This document shows, in pieces, positions 1-9,938 of a stretch of DNA of 64,000 bases. The DNA is taken from the NCBI GenBank assembly GCA_033060915.1, contig CM065381.1:37919336-37983335 (forward strand). The letters are read 5' to 3'. Made by a program: the position numbers and the translations under genes. The number at the start of each line of letters is the position of its first letter. Within the stretch, counting starts at the first letter, position 1. This DNA is from Euryodendron excelsum. Its lineage: Eukaryota; Streptophyta; Magnoliopsida; Ericales; Pentaphylacaceae. The notes below the pieces were generated by a model, which was given only the letters and a program-made list of their open reading frames with translations, made no database searches and had not been told where the DNA came from.

Positions 1-690
1 GGGTTTTTGAAGGAGAAAACCCGAAAAATCGGTTTGGAAACTTCGAAACCAAACTTTTTGAGGAAAAAACTCGAAAACCGTTAGGGAATTTTTGAACTAG
101 GGTTTTTGAAGGAGAAAACCTAAAAAACCGGTTTGAAAACTTCGAAACCGAACTTTTTGAGGAAAAAGCTCGAAAACCGTTAGGGAATTTTTGAACTAGG
201 GTTTTTGAAGGAGAAAACCCGAAAAACTGGTTTGAAAACTTCAAAACCGAACTTTTTGAGGAAAAAGCTCGAAAACTGTTAGGGAATTTTTGAACTAGGG
301 TTTTTGAAGGAGAAAACCTAAAAAAACCGATTTGAAAACTTTGAAACCGAACTTTTTGAGGAAAAAGCTCGAAAACCGTTAGAAAATTTTGGACTAGGGT
401 TTTTGAAGGTGAAAACCCGAAAAACCGGTTTGAAAACTTCGAAATCAAACTTTTTAAGGAAAAAGCTCGAAAACCGTTAGGGAATTTTCGAACCAGGGTT
501 TTTGAAGGAGAAAACTTGAAAAACCGGTTTTGAAATTTAGAAACCAAACTTTTTGAGGAAAAAGCTTGAAAACCGTGTAGAAAATTTTTGAACCGGGGTT
601 TTTGAAGGAGAAAACCTGAAAAACCGGTTTGAATTTTAGAAACCAAACTTTTTGAGGAAAATGCTCGAAAACCTATAGAAATTTGAACCA
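1..690. repeat. 99-bp tandem array, about seven units, 3' region of element A
   Basis: The phrase GGGTTTTTGAAGGAGAAAAC begins at 1, 100, 199, 298, 397, 496 and 596, giving a period of 99 bp (100 in the last step). Units differ by scattered substitutions and decay after about 660. The array lies between the antisense gene and the expected 3' LTR of element A. Tandem arrays in the 3' untranslated zone are known for Tat/Ogre elements and have been proposed as seeds of satellite DNA. It continues beyond the left edge. Confidence 0.95.
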
Positions 691-712
691 GGATAGATGG
701 GGCCCTTGCCCT

Positions 713-836
713 TCCACTTTTCTTCCTTTTTTCTTTTCCTCTTTTCTTTTCTCTTCTTTTTTTTTTTCTTCTTTTTTCTCTCTCTTTTTTTTTTTTTTTT
801 TTTTTGCCTTTTTCCTTCTTTTTTTTTTATCCATCA
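713..836 (+). other. Polypyrimidine tract upstream of the antisense gene
   Basis: About 120 bases of nearly pure C/T on the plus strand, with T runs at 754-765 and 786-805. On the minus strand it is a purine tract. It could be the polypurine tract zone of element A, a T-rich promoter or leader element of the antisense gene, or a simple repeat. Two short reading frames crossing it are compositional artefacts. Confidence 0.6.
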
Positions 837-915
837 TCATCTTTTTTGTTTTTGTGTACATTGATGCACTTATCTTCGCACTTCTCGTATATTAGTGACT
901 GACTGATCCTCTCGA

Positions 916-2826
916 ATGTTGTCATTTTTCAGGATGTCGGAGGTTGGAGGCGAAGGTTCGGACAGGAGGCGTCACAGGAAGGCGCCGCGGATAGAGCTTG
1001 AGGAGGGCGGCAGTAGTCGGGGTAGCTCGGCTACAGGTGGCAGCGACAACGGTCCCTTTACGCTGGAAGTGGGAGCGGAGGAGGGCAATGTAGTCATGTC
1101 CCGGCTCCAGGCTTGGTATGCTAGCTACACTGAGGAGGAGCAGCAAATTTTTTGCAGGGCATTCAGGTATCTGGGATCGCTTCTTTCTGTGAGACTGGTA
1201 TCAGGCTTGGTTGAGGCCTCGGCCGCTTTCTGGTGCCCGGAGTTGTGTTTATTCCGTTTCAGTGATTTTGAGATGACGCCGACACCTCACGAGTATGGGC
1301 GCTTGCTGGGTTTGAGGAGTGGCCAGGAGGGCATAGTAGGCCCAAACTTTCCCCGAGGCTTTATGTTTGTTATCTCTGGTCAGTTGGGGCTTAGACATCA
1401 GGCTCTGGATTCGGCTTCTCACCCCGCTTTTTCGGCACTGGAGGTAGGTTTTTTGTTGGATCATTTTGAGTTTTACACTAGTCAAACTGTTTATTCTAGT
1501 GTTCGGCATACTTCCACGGAATGGCCCATTGCTCGGATGAACGCGCTTGCCCTCATCTTATTGAGTCTTTTGGTGTTCCCTCGGGGGGATGGTCGGGTGG
1601 ATGGTAAGCTCTGTTCCTTGTTGTTGTCGATCCGTCGAGGGCATTCTTACGCCCCGTTGGCTGTGGGTGAGACATATGTGAGCTTTTCCCGGTTTCAGAG
1701 TGGAGAGGACGCCTTTTTTAGGGGGTCTAGGCCTCTTTTCCAGTTGTGGGCTCTTGAGCACTTGTTCATTCATCGCATTACCTGCCATTTATGGTATCCA
1801 AAGGTTGATCCCATCTGTGCTTTGGTGAGGTCTCAGCAGGAGATTACTGACAGGGTTGACTGCCCAGATTCTCAGATGTCATGGGTGACCTTCCTCCAGA
1901 CGAGGAGGTCCGATTCGGTCCAGTGGTATGTGGGTTTATGTAATGTTGACTCGCTGCGGGTACGGACTTCGAGTCAAGTTTTTATCCCTTTGATTGGCTT
2001 GAGGGGTGTTGCGCCCTTCTTTGGCATTCGGGTTCTCCGCCAGTTGGGTCGGACGCAGGATGTTCTGTATACTGCCGCGGTGACAGGGTATCCAGCTTAT
2101 TTTGGTGACGAGGTTCCAAGGGGCATAATGACTAAGCTGACAGGGCTGTGGCAGACTCTTGGGATGCATGATACTTCAGACGGCTCATTCTCTTTCGTGC
2201 CGACAGCCACCATTGATTACACCAGATGGTTTCAGGAGTATGTTTTGGGGGGCGCCACGATCCAGGATCCTCTTCTAGAGTCGTCTTTGCCTTCAGTAGG
2301 GTATGCCGATCTCTTGGCTATTGCTACTATCAGGGCGAGGCGCCTACGAAGACTTTATCGTGCTCGTATGAGTGAGTTGGAGACTCAGCTGGAAGTGAGC
2401 AGGGGCCGAGTGAGTGATTTAGAGAGACAGCTGGAGGAGGCATCCAGGGCGAGAGACTCTTCTCTGGTTGATGTTTCCTGGGGACTTAGACGCCCTCGGG
2501 GATCCCAAGACACTTCCTCTTCAGTAGAGGGTGACCCGCGGGACGCATTCATAGTCCAGTTGAGGGATATGGTACACACCCTTTCGCAGGAAAAGGACTG
2601 CCTCCTTGATCAATGTCGGTGCCATAGGTTGAGCCAGTTATCGACTTCTTCTTTCGGGGCTCCTGCCAATGCCGGCTCTTCCAGGGGAGGATTGGTGGCG
2701 CCGCCATTTAGTGAGCCCGGTCCCTTGCCTACTGTCTCTGATCATGTGAGTCTTGCTGCTGGGGGTTCAGATAAGGACTCTTCGGATGGAGACGTGGATC
2801 GCTACATCGTGGTTCCTCGCTCTTGA
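916..2826 (+). CDS. Antisense accessory protein with DUF7745-like domain, intact
   Basis: A 636-codon frame without a stop runs opposite to the pol genes of element A. I recognise it as the plant DUF7745-type family: an N-terminal Ser/Gly/Glu-rich linker (about residues 1-60), a conserved globular domain with an FPRG segment (about 144-148) and a PLIGLRG-type motif (about 356), then a predicted coiled coil (about 475-525, RMSELETQLEVSRGRVSDLE) and a Ser-rich tail. No nucleic-acid enzyme motif is visible and its function is unknown. The first ATG is at 916. The in-frame ATG at 934 is a better start because TCATTTTTCAG just before it looks like a 3' splice site, so 916-933 may be intronic. While gag-pol in the same element carries stops and a frameshift, this frame is clean, hinting at recent activity or selection. 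Extra antisense genes at this position are known in Tat elements. Confidence 0.8.
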   Translation: MLSFFRMSEVGGEGSDRRRHRKAPRIELEEGGSSRGSSATGGSDNGPFTLEVGAEEGNVVMSRLQAWYASYTEEEQQIFCRAFRYLGSLLSVRLVSGLVEASAAFWCPELCLFRFSDFEMTPTPHEYGRLLGLRSGQEGIVGPNFPRGFMFVISGQLGLRHQALDSASHPAFSALEVGFLLDHFEFYTSQTVYSSVRHTSTEWPIARMNALALILLSLLVFPRGDGRVDGKLCSLLLSIRRGHSYAPLAVGETYVSFSRFQSGEDAFFRGSRPLFQLWALEHLFIHRITCHLWYPKVDPICALVRSQQEITDRVDCPDSQMSWVTFLQTRRSDSVQWYVGLCNVDSLRVRTSSQVFIPLIGLRGVAPFFGIRVLRQLGRTQDVLYTAAVTGYPAYFGDEVPRGIMTKLTGLWQTLGMHDTSDGSFSFVPTATIDYTRWFQEYVLGGATIQDPLLESSLPSVGYADLLAIATIRARRLRRLYRARMSELETQLEVSRGRVSDLERQLEEASRARDSSLVDVSWGLRRPRGSQDTSSSVEGDPRDAFIVQLRDMVHTLSQEKDCLLDQCRCHRLSQLSTSSFGAPANAGSSRGGLVAPPFSEPGPLPTVSDHVSLAAGGSDKDSSDGDVDRYIVVPRS

Positions 2827-4141
2827 CACGACTGTTCCTTCTTCTTCTTCATCTTTCTTTTATTGTGCTGAGGTTCTGGGTTTTTGGCTTTCTTCTAGGA
2901 TTCCCTGCATTTGTAGACATGCTCATGTTAGCTAATTTATTATGGTTTTAGCTATAACAAGCCTCATCTTTTCCTCTGGGATATGTCACCATCTTCTTGT
3001 CCCTGCATCAGTTTGTTAATTTAACATGTACTATAGCAAGCATTGTATCCATTGATAAGAACTACTTCCCTGCAACAGGATTTCCCTCGGGGTGTCTTTG
3101 GCGAGGACCCGCATGGTTCCTTTTTCTTGGCCTATTGATTCCGAAAGGATGCCATTTTGACAACCACGATCTCTCCCTGTCTTTTCCTATCATGGCCTAG
3201 GAATGATCCACTCGATGGCTGGGGTAAATCCGAGGAAAGTGTGGAAAGTTTTTTTTTTTTTTTTTTGCCATTTTTTCCATCAGCGCCTTTGCAGGTTTTC
3301 GCTGACCCTGGCTCTGTTATTTTTGCGCCTCGGTGCCCTTACGGGTTTTCACCGTACCAACAGATTTGTATCTTGCCATGCCTCCATCTTTTTACTCGCA
3401 ACGCTCTTTCGAGTTTTCGCCATGCCCTTGGGGTCACGCCCTTTTTCTTTCTTTCTTTTTTTTTTTTTTAAGGAAGGAAGGCTTGTTTGTCGAGGCGGCC
3501 GCTTGGGGATTTCAAATGTTTGTCCCTATTCGAGAATCATCGTCTTTCTTGCATCGGACTCAGTCTAAATTAGGCAGTTTTCATTGATCAGAGAGGACTT
3601 TTTGGGTTAGTTTGTAATGAGACTAGGTTACAAATTTTTGGAAGGAATGGTATAAAAGGCTCAATGTGTTACGTGGTTTCAAGGGTTTGCCGGTGATCAC
3701 CTTTCCAAGTCTTTTCCTTTTATTTGTGGGTTTCTTTCTCCTTCTCCTTTCTCTTTGTATGAATTTGTATTTGTATAGGGCTTATCATTTTATTGGTTTT
3801 TGCCCTAGTATTTTCACTTGCTCAATCTATTGACTCTCAAGAGATGCCAATCGTTATTCAACCATTTTTTTTTGGGAAACGTTCTTTCTCCCTTAGTTCT
3901 GCTTCTTCATTTGTTTTACCAAATTTACCTTGACCAGTTTTGGATGGTGATCACCGCGCCAAGTTTGTTGGGGAGAATGTAACTGGCTTGAAATGAGGTT
4001 ATAGCAAAAGGGTATAGTGTATGGGAAAATGAATTGGTGGCCTCTCATCATGCTAATTTAAACTCCCTAATCCTTATGAGTCTCTTTGCAAGAATTTCGA
4101 TGGTCCAGAAAGGGAACACGTTTAATTCCTTTAATCAGAGT
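2827..4141. other. Non-coding stretch between antisense gene and integrase end
   Basis: No supported gene. It contains T-runs (3250-3266, 3459-3470), a plus-strand TATAAAAG box at 3651-3658, and two identical perfect palindromes GGTGATCACC at 3692-3701 and 3946-3955. It is the convergent 3' flank of the antisense gene and of pol. Confidence 0.6.
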
Positions 4142-4770
4142 TCACGGCCTCTTTTTCATTGTAACTGGACTTCCCTGTTGCTTTAGAAGAGAATGGGAAT
4201 TTCTAGTATACACAAAGTAGCGTTTAACTGCGTCTGAATTTAAAGGGTTGGGGAACTCCTGCCCATCCATCTCTGCCAGTATTAGTACTCCCCCTGTCAG
4301 GATCTTCTTGACTATGAACGACCCTTCATAATTAGGGGCGAATTTTTCCCGATCTCCTTCTTGGCTGGCAATGATCTTCTTCAATACCAGATCCCCGACT
4401 TGAAAAGTTCGGGGCTTCACCTTCTTGTGAAACGCCTTAGCTACCCTCTTTTTATAGCATTGAGCGTGGTAGACGGCGGCCAGCTGCTTTTCGTCCAGCA
4501 CGCATAGCTGAGTGTAACAATCCTTGATCCATTATGCCTCTTCTAGCTGAGTCTCCATTAGCACCTTCATAGAAGGAACTTCTATCTCGACCGGGAGCAC
4601 TGCTTCACTTCCGTAGACCAGCTCATATGGTGTTGCCCCGGTAGAGACCCTCATTGTAGTTCAATAGGCCATGAGTGTGAAAGGGAGCTTCTCATGCCAA
4701 TCTTTGTAATGGTCGATCATTTTCCAAAGGATCCTCTTGATGTTCTTGTTGGCGGCTTCTACTGCCCCAT
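4142..4770 (-). pseudogene. Element A integrase: catalytic Glu region and C-terminal domain
   Basis: The integrase continues here in a different frame from the upstream part (4771-5928). The catalytic-Glu helix (GAVEAANKN-type motif) is readable just above this start, at about 4755-4785, and the long C-terminal segment 4501-4142 ends the protein. The segment with VGDLVLKK and APNYEGSFIVKK is the SH3-like integrase C-terminal domain, which binds DNA. No chromodomain follows, as expected for the Tat lineage. Stops interrupt the stretch between 4501 and 4770. The frame change comes from a one-base loss near 4788-4795, so the copy cannot make integrase. Confidence 0.8.
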
Positions 4771-5928
4771 TCATTTGCGGCTGGTAGCCCACGAGTTTCG
4801 GTGAGTGATTTTGAAGTTTTGACACAATCGGCTCATCAAGTCGTTATTCAAGTTGGTAGCATTATCGGTGATGAGTGATTCTGGAACCCTGTATCGACAG
4901 ATAATGTGGCTTTTGAGGAATTTGTTCACTACTTTCTTTGTGACATGTGCATAGGATGTGGCTTCCACCCACTTCGTGAAGTAATCGATAGTAACCAGAA
5001 TGAACCGGTGCCCGTTCGAGGCTTTTGGAGAGATTGGGCCAATCATATCCATCCCCCACATGGAAAAAGGCCACGGGGCTACCATTGAATGAAGCTCAAC
5101 GGGTGGGGCCTTGATCATGTCCTCGTGTATCTGACATTTGTGACATCGGAGGACATATCGCACACAATCTGTTTCCATGGTGGTCCAACAATATCCTGTC
5201 CTGAGGATCTTTTTGGAGAGAGTATGGCCGTTCATGTGAGGCCCACAAGTTCCTTCATGGACCTCCCTCACGATTTCTCCTGCTTCCGCTGCATTAACGC
5301 ATTTCAAGGGCCCTAGGGGGGATCTTTTGAAAAGCTCATTTCCCACTAGAAAGTATTGGGCTGCCATCCTCCGAATCATCTTCTTATCGTTTTGTACAGC
5401 CTGGGTAGGGAATTCTCCGGTCTGCATGTACCTTTTGATGTCGTAGAACCAGGATCGTCCGTCTAATTCGGTGGAGGTGTTGAGGCAGTGCGATGGGGTA
5501 TCCCGGACAAAGATCTGAAGAGAAGGGATTTCAAAACCTTCGTCCACTTTGATAGCCGCATCTAAGGTAGCCAAAGCATCAGCAAAACTGTTTTCAATTC
5601 GGGGAATATGGTGGAAACCTATCTTCCGAAACCTTTGACAGAGGCCCTTGATCTGCTCATGGTAAGGAGAATGTTTGTCATCTCTGGTCTGGTACACCTC
5701 CTTGGTTTGCTGAATCACCAGATCAGAATCCCTGAAGACCGTTAACTCCTCAATTTTCATTTCTAACGCCAGTCGCAACCCCAAAATGCAAGCTTCATAT
5801 TCAGCAATATTATTGGTGCAAAGGTCGAACTTTAGTTTTGACACAATGGGGTAGTGATTGCCCTTCTCGGATACTATTACTGCCCCAATTCCTGTGCCCT
5901 TCTTATTTGAAGCTCCGTCAAAATACAT
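4771..5928 (-). pseudogene. Element A archaeal-type RNase H and integrase N-terminal/core
   Basis: 385 open codons. Residues 1-130 are the second, archaeal-type RNase H of Tat elements: YFDGASN with the first catalytic Asp, AEYEA with Glu, RDSDL with Asp, and FADALA with the last Asp, all present. The integrase zinc finger follows (His near 224 and 231, Cys 262 and 265 in CHKC), then the core with MDMIG Asp (about 294) and TDNAT Asp (about 355). The frame is lost a few residues before the catalytic Glu. A stop codon lies directly before the first Met, in what was continuous pol. RNase H degrades the RNA strand during reverse transcription; integrase inserts the cDNA. Confidence 0.88.
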
Positions 5929-5931
5929 CTT

Positions 5932-6783
5932 CTATCCAGGATCTTGTTGCTTTTTGGCCTCAGACTCAGTGTATAAGATATCTTCATCAGGGAAGCTGGG
6001 GTCCATGGGTCGATACTCCTCGACAGGATTCTCTGCCAGGTAATTCGCTATGACTTGCCCTTGAACTGCTTTGCGGGTTGTGAAGACTATGTCGAATTTC
6101 GCCAGAATCATATGCCATCTGGCCACTCCTCTGAAAAGAGTGGGTTTTTCAAATAAGTACTTAATTGGATCTATCTGGGATATAAGGTAAGTGGTATGAT
6201 GCAGCATATAGTGCCTAAGCCGATGAGATGCCCATGCCAAGGCGCAACAAGTTTTTTCGAGCATGGTGTATTTGACCTCGTAGGGTAAAAACTTTTTGCT
6301 GAGGTAATAGATGGCTTGTTCCCGTCTCCCAGTTTCGTCATGCTGCTCCAGAACACATCCCATTGAGGTCTCGAGAACAATTAAATACATCAGGAGGGGT
6401 CTTCCTGGGGTTGGTGGCACCAATATCGGGGGCTTCAAGAGGTACCCCTTGATGGTCTCAAAAACTTGTTGGCATTCTTCATTCCACTCTTTGGAGGTGC
6501 TCTTCTTTAGTAATTTAAAAATTGGCTCACAAAGGTGAGTCATTTGTGAAATGAATTTACTAATGAAATTCAACCTGCCCAGAAAGGATCTAATTTCGGT
6601 CTCTCCTCTCGGGGGTGGCATTTCGAGGATTGATTTAATCTTGGCAGGATCCACTTCTATTCCTCTCTTGTTGACAATAAACCCCAATAATTTCCCAAAA
6701 GTGACGCCGAAAGTACACTTGGCGGGGTTGAGCTTGAGTTGATACTTGCGAAGCCGGTCAAATACTTTTCGTAAACTGATCAA
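5932..6783 (-). pseudogene. Element A RT connection/thumb and first RNase H
   Basis: 283 open codons in the same frame as the RT and the second RNase H. The start has the RT thumb (LKLNPAKCTFGV, GKLLGFIV, RSFLGRLNFI); the second half is the retroviral-type RNase H with YYLSKKF and CCALAWA. The usual first catalytic Asp position reads Glu (VLETSMG), which would impair activity. It ends with a stop separating it from the archaeal-type RNase H. Confidence 0.85.
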
Positions 6784-7704
6784 ATGGTCCTCTTAGGCTC
6801 TCGATTTGACTATCATATCATCCACATAAATCTCTACTTCTTTGTGCATCATGTCATGGAAGAAAGTGACCATGGCCTTTTAATAGGTTACCCCGGCGTT
6901 CTTCAACCCGAAGGGCATTACCTTATAGCAATACACTCCCCATAAGGTAATGAAAGCCGTCTTTTTCCGGTCTTTCTCAACTATTTTAATCTGATTGTAT
7001 CCCGAAAACCCATCCATAAAGGAGAACATTTCATGACTGGTCGTATTGTCCACCAAAATGTCTATATGAGGTAATGGGAAATCGTCTTTCGAACTAGCGT
7101 TGTTGAGATCCCGAAAATCGATACACATCCGGACTTTCCCATTCTTTTTTGGGATCGGGACGATGTTGGCCAACCATTGGGGATATACGACCACTTGCAG
7201 GAACCCAGCATGGAATTGCTTGACTACTTCTTCTTTGACTTTCAAACTCCATTCGGGCTTGAGCCTTCGGAGTTTTTGCTTCACGAGCTTGACTTGCGGA
7301 TCTAGGGGCAACCGATGTTCAACAATAGACCCCTCCAGCCCTGGCATGTCCTGGTAAGACCACGCGAAGACATCAATGTAGGCGGTCAGAAGCTCTAACA
7401 TTTCCCGGCATTGCCAATGACCTAATCCTGTCCCTATCTTGACTTCCTTCAGGGATTCCTTGCTTCCGAAATTGATTGTCTCTGTTTCCTCAATATTGGG
7501 AGTTTTGCGATTGTCATGTTTTTCCAACTGCTCTAAAATCTCTTCTGGGATTTCATCGGTGTTATTGACATCAAGTTCAATTCCCAAGCGTTGATAGTCG
7601 AATTCAGTCTCGAAATTGTGATTAGTCAGAATAAGCGTTCTTTCGATCAATTGGCCAAGACGTTGGATAAGCGGGTTCCTGATCAGAACAACAAGGAGGG
7701 TCAT
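6784..7704 (-). pseudogene. Element A reverse transcriptase, palm and fingers
   Basis: 274 open codons (7704-6880), then a short segment with two stops down to 6784. Motifs in order: PRWLANIVPIPKKNGK-type fingers (Q for R here), VRMCIDFRDLN, FMDGFSGYNQI with the first catalytic Asp, MPFGLKNAG, and the YVDD box encoded at 6828-6817. All RT catalytic Asp residues remain, but TAG/TAA codons flank the YVDD segment. RT copies the element RNA into cDNA in the virus-like particle. The first 90 codons are an acidic linker before the polymerase. Confidence 0.88.
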
Positions 7705-7811
7705 TCAATAACAGGGAAGTAATTCTCCTCTTTTATATATAGATTTTACATGCTATAGCTTTTGATTTGAAAGAGGAAATAACGATAGAAAGATAGACAG
7801 ATGACAAAGTT
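7705..7811 (-). other. AT-rich spacer with frame change between gag-pro and pol
   Basis: Gag, protease and G-patch share one minus-strand frame; RT, RNase H and integrase share another. The switch occurs across this AT-rich, pyrimidine-rich spacer with stops. Ogre elements are known to have separate gag-pro and pol parts joined by splicing; this spacer could correspond to that intron, but I could not assign donor and acceptor sites. Confidence 0.4.
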
Positions 7812-8498
7812 TTAGGGATTTAGAGATGCATGGAGTGCCCCGGCAAGCTTGTACCGAAACTTGCGCGCTCGAAGAAGATTCTCATTGCCCCAATTATCAA
7901 GGCTCTCACCCAAATGGGTGGGCCTGATGGTGCCGTGCTCTGGTACTTCCATATCTGTAGGTGGAGGCACATCGATCATCAAGGCTTCCTGAAGGTGATT
8001 AACTTGACCGCCTGCCCCCTTCTTTCCTTTCTTAAGGCCATCATCGTTCTCTGTCAAGCAAAGTTCCATGAATTGGAGTGCTACTTCTTCCTCTCCTCCC
8101 TTTTTGGGTGCGACCCTCGGGCGCTTCCTTTTTTGAGCTTGCTCCTTGATTTCTTTCTTTGTCGGCTTGTACCCTAGGCCAAAAGTATGTCTTTAGGACG
8201 GGATGTCTAGAATTTCGGGAGTTCCTTGCAGCTTTCTTCCTAACCCCTTGCCTGGCTGATACCCGTTCTTCTGGAAGTAACGAGCAATCATTTGTGCATT
8301 ACCTGAATACCTTGGCTCGACCGTGTCTCCCTCATGTACTGCGGTGACGTATTCCAAAGACTGGAAACAAGATGAGGTGGCCAGCTTGGTGTATGGAACG
8401 GTATCGGCTTTGTAAATTGTGAACTCCTCTTCAGCGAAGATGGAAATTAGCTTAGCCTTGATGATGAATTTAGTCTTTTGATGAAGACTGGATGGCAC
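7812..8498 (-). pseudogene. Element A G-patch region downstream of protease
   Basis: Two open segments in the gag-pro frame. The first (8498-8193) contains a G-patch core at about residues 78-87 (KNGYQPGKGLGRKL), a nucleic-acid-binding Gly-rich motif typical of Tat gag-pro proteins and of some retroviral proteases. The second (8069-7812) is a charged, low-complexity tail. Stops between them mark decay. Confidence 0.8.
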
Positions 8499-9170
8499 CG
8501 CTCCGGCCGAATGAATCTATGGCTGTCTGAGCAACATGTTATATGCTGAAGGTATTTCCAGAACTTGGAATTTGATAGCAAAGGTAACAGGCCCTATCTT
8601 AACAGGTATCTCAATTTCCTCCATTGTCTGTCTCCTAGATCCGTCGAAGGCCCGTATGACAATGCTGTTGTGGTTTAAGTGGGATTAGTCCATCCCAAGC
8701 CTCTCCAGGGTCGAGTACGAGCAAACATTCAGAGCCGATCCATTATCTACCAGTACCTTTGATACGATCATCCCCTTGGTTTTGACGGTTATATGTAGTG
8801 CCTGCGTATGTCCCGTCCCGTCGGCAGGGATCTCATCGTCACTAAAAGTGATGACATTTGGTGCCATGATGAGCTCCACTATGTTTTGCAGGTTGTCAGG
8901 GGTAAAGCTATCTGGCACATGGGCTTCTTTAAGGACCTTGAGCAAGGCGTTCCGATGGGTTTTGGAGGTGAGAAGCAGACCCAACATGGAGATGTGAGAA
9001 GGGGTTTTCTTAAGTTGCTCCATTACATCATAGTCATTTTTCTTGAAGGCTTTGGCGAATTCAGCGATTTCGTGTTCCGTCAAAGAATTAGAACATTCTC
9101 CCTCCTTATCTTTTCCTTTCCTTCTTCTCTTTATCTCTTCTGAAGTATAGCATCGGCCTGACCTAGTCAT
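8499..9170 (-). pseudogene. Element A aspartic protease region
   Basis: The open segment 9170-8685 starts with a MTRSGRCYT-type motif common to Tat gag-pro proteins, passes through a helical KKNDYDVMEQLKKTP segment and reaches the protease active site LVDNGSALNV at about residues 140-150. After a stop the same frame continues through the protease C-terminal half to 8499, with one more stop just before the G-patch. The enzyme would release Gag and Pol products; in this copy it is broken. Confidence 0.82.
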
Positions 9171-9938
9171 TCCCCCAATTTCTGTAACAGGTTCGTCTAT
9201 GGTAAGAGTCGGAGGGTAATTCTAGGGTACCTTATGCAGGTTGGTAATGGGTGGTTGCGACAGCAGAGGTAGAGTTGTTCTAGGTGGTATTGGTAGGGAA
9301 ACGGATGTTGGTTTTTCCATCTAGGGGAGAATGGGTAAGGTGACGAGAGATAGTGGGATACTCCAAGACATGGGAGTATATACAGGGGGCGGGCGTCTCA
9401 TAGCTCTCCGAGGGTCTGTGTGGGGGATAAATCCGGCCATTGCGACCATGGGTTCCGGAGCCTCCGGCTCTCGGTAGGGGGTGAGAATGATACGGAAATG
9501 CGGAGGGTGAGGTAAGGCTTCAGTGGTTAGGATTAGACTGGTTTGCATAGGCTGGATGATTAGGAAAGGTTCCGGGGTGGTGGCTTCAAGGAGATTGGTT
9601 TTTTGAACTCTAACTGGGAGAGTGGTACCCTTCGGGATGAGGATCTCCTGAAGGTCCCTAGGTGGCTGCTTCGAGGTCAGCCGAGCCTTATCGGGGTCCC
9701 ATTCTTTTCTGTCATCCTGAATAATTGTCAGTAGTTTAGCAGTCACGGCCCTTAACGTGGCGGAAACATCACCCAATTTGCCCTCTATCAGTCTTGGATC
9801 GATGGCTCGATCTTTCGGTGGGACGACCATTTTCTCTACAGGGTCCATATTCTCTTGCATTGGTTGTTTTCCTCGTTTTATGGCAAGGATTCGGGCTGCA
9901 TGACTGTGCTGATTGGGAGTGTCGCCTTCTTTGGACAT
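9171..9938 (-). pseudogene. Element A gag remnant lacking the capsid domain
   Basis: The frame starts best at the Met encoded at 9938 (MSKEGDTPNQ); an in-frame Met at 9989 is less likely. About 200 residues are readable, then two stops, and the same frame runs into the protease region. The sequence is basic or proline-rich, and the conserved Retrotrans_gag capsid motif and a zinc knuckle are absent. Tat Gag is normally several hundred residues longer, so an in-frame internal deletion of the capsid region is inferred. Such a copy could not form particles by itself. Confidence 0.65.

Noticed and set aside
673..895. Lys-rich or Phe/Ser-rich short proteins over the polypyrimidine tract
   Set aside because: Pure composition effect of a simple-sequence tract.
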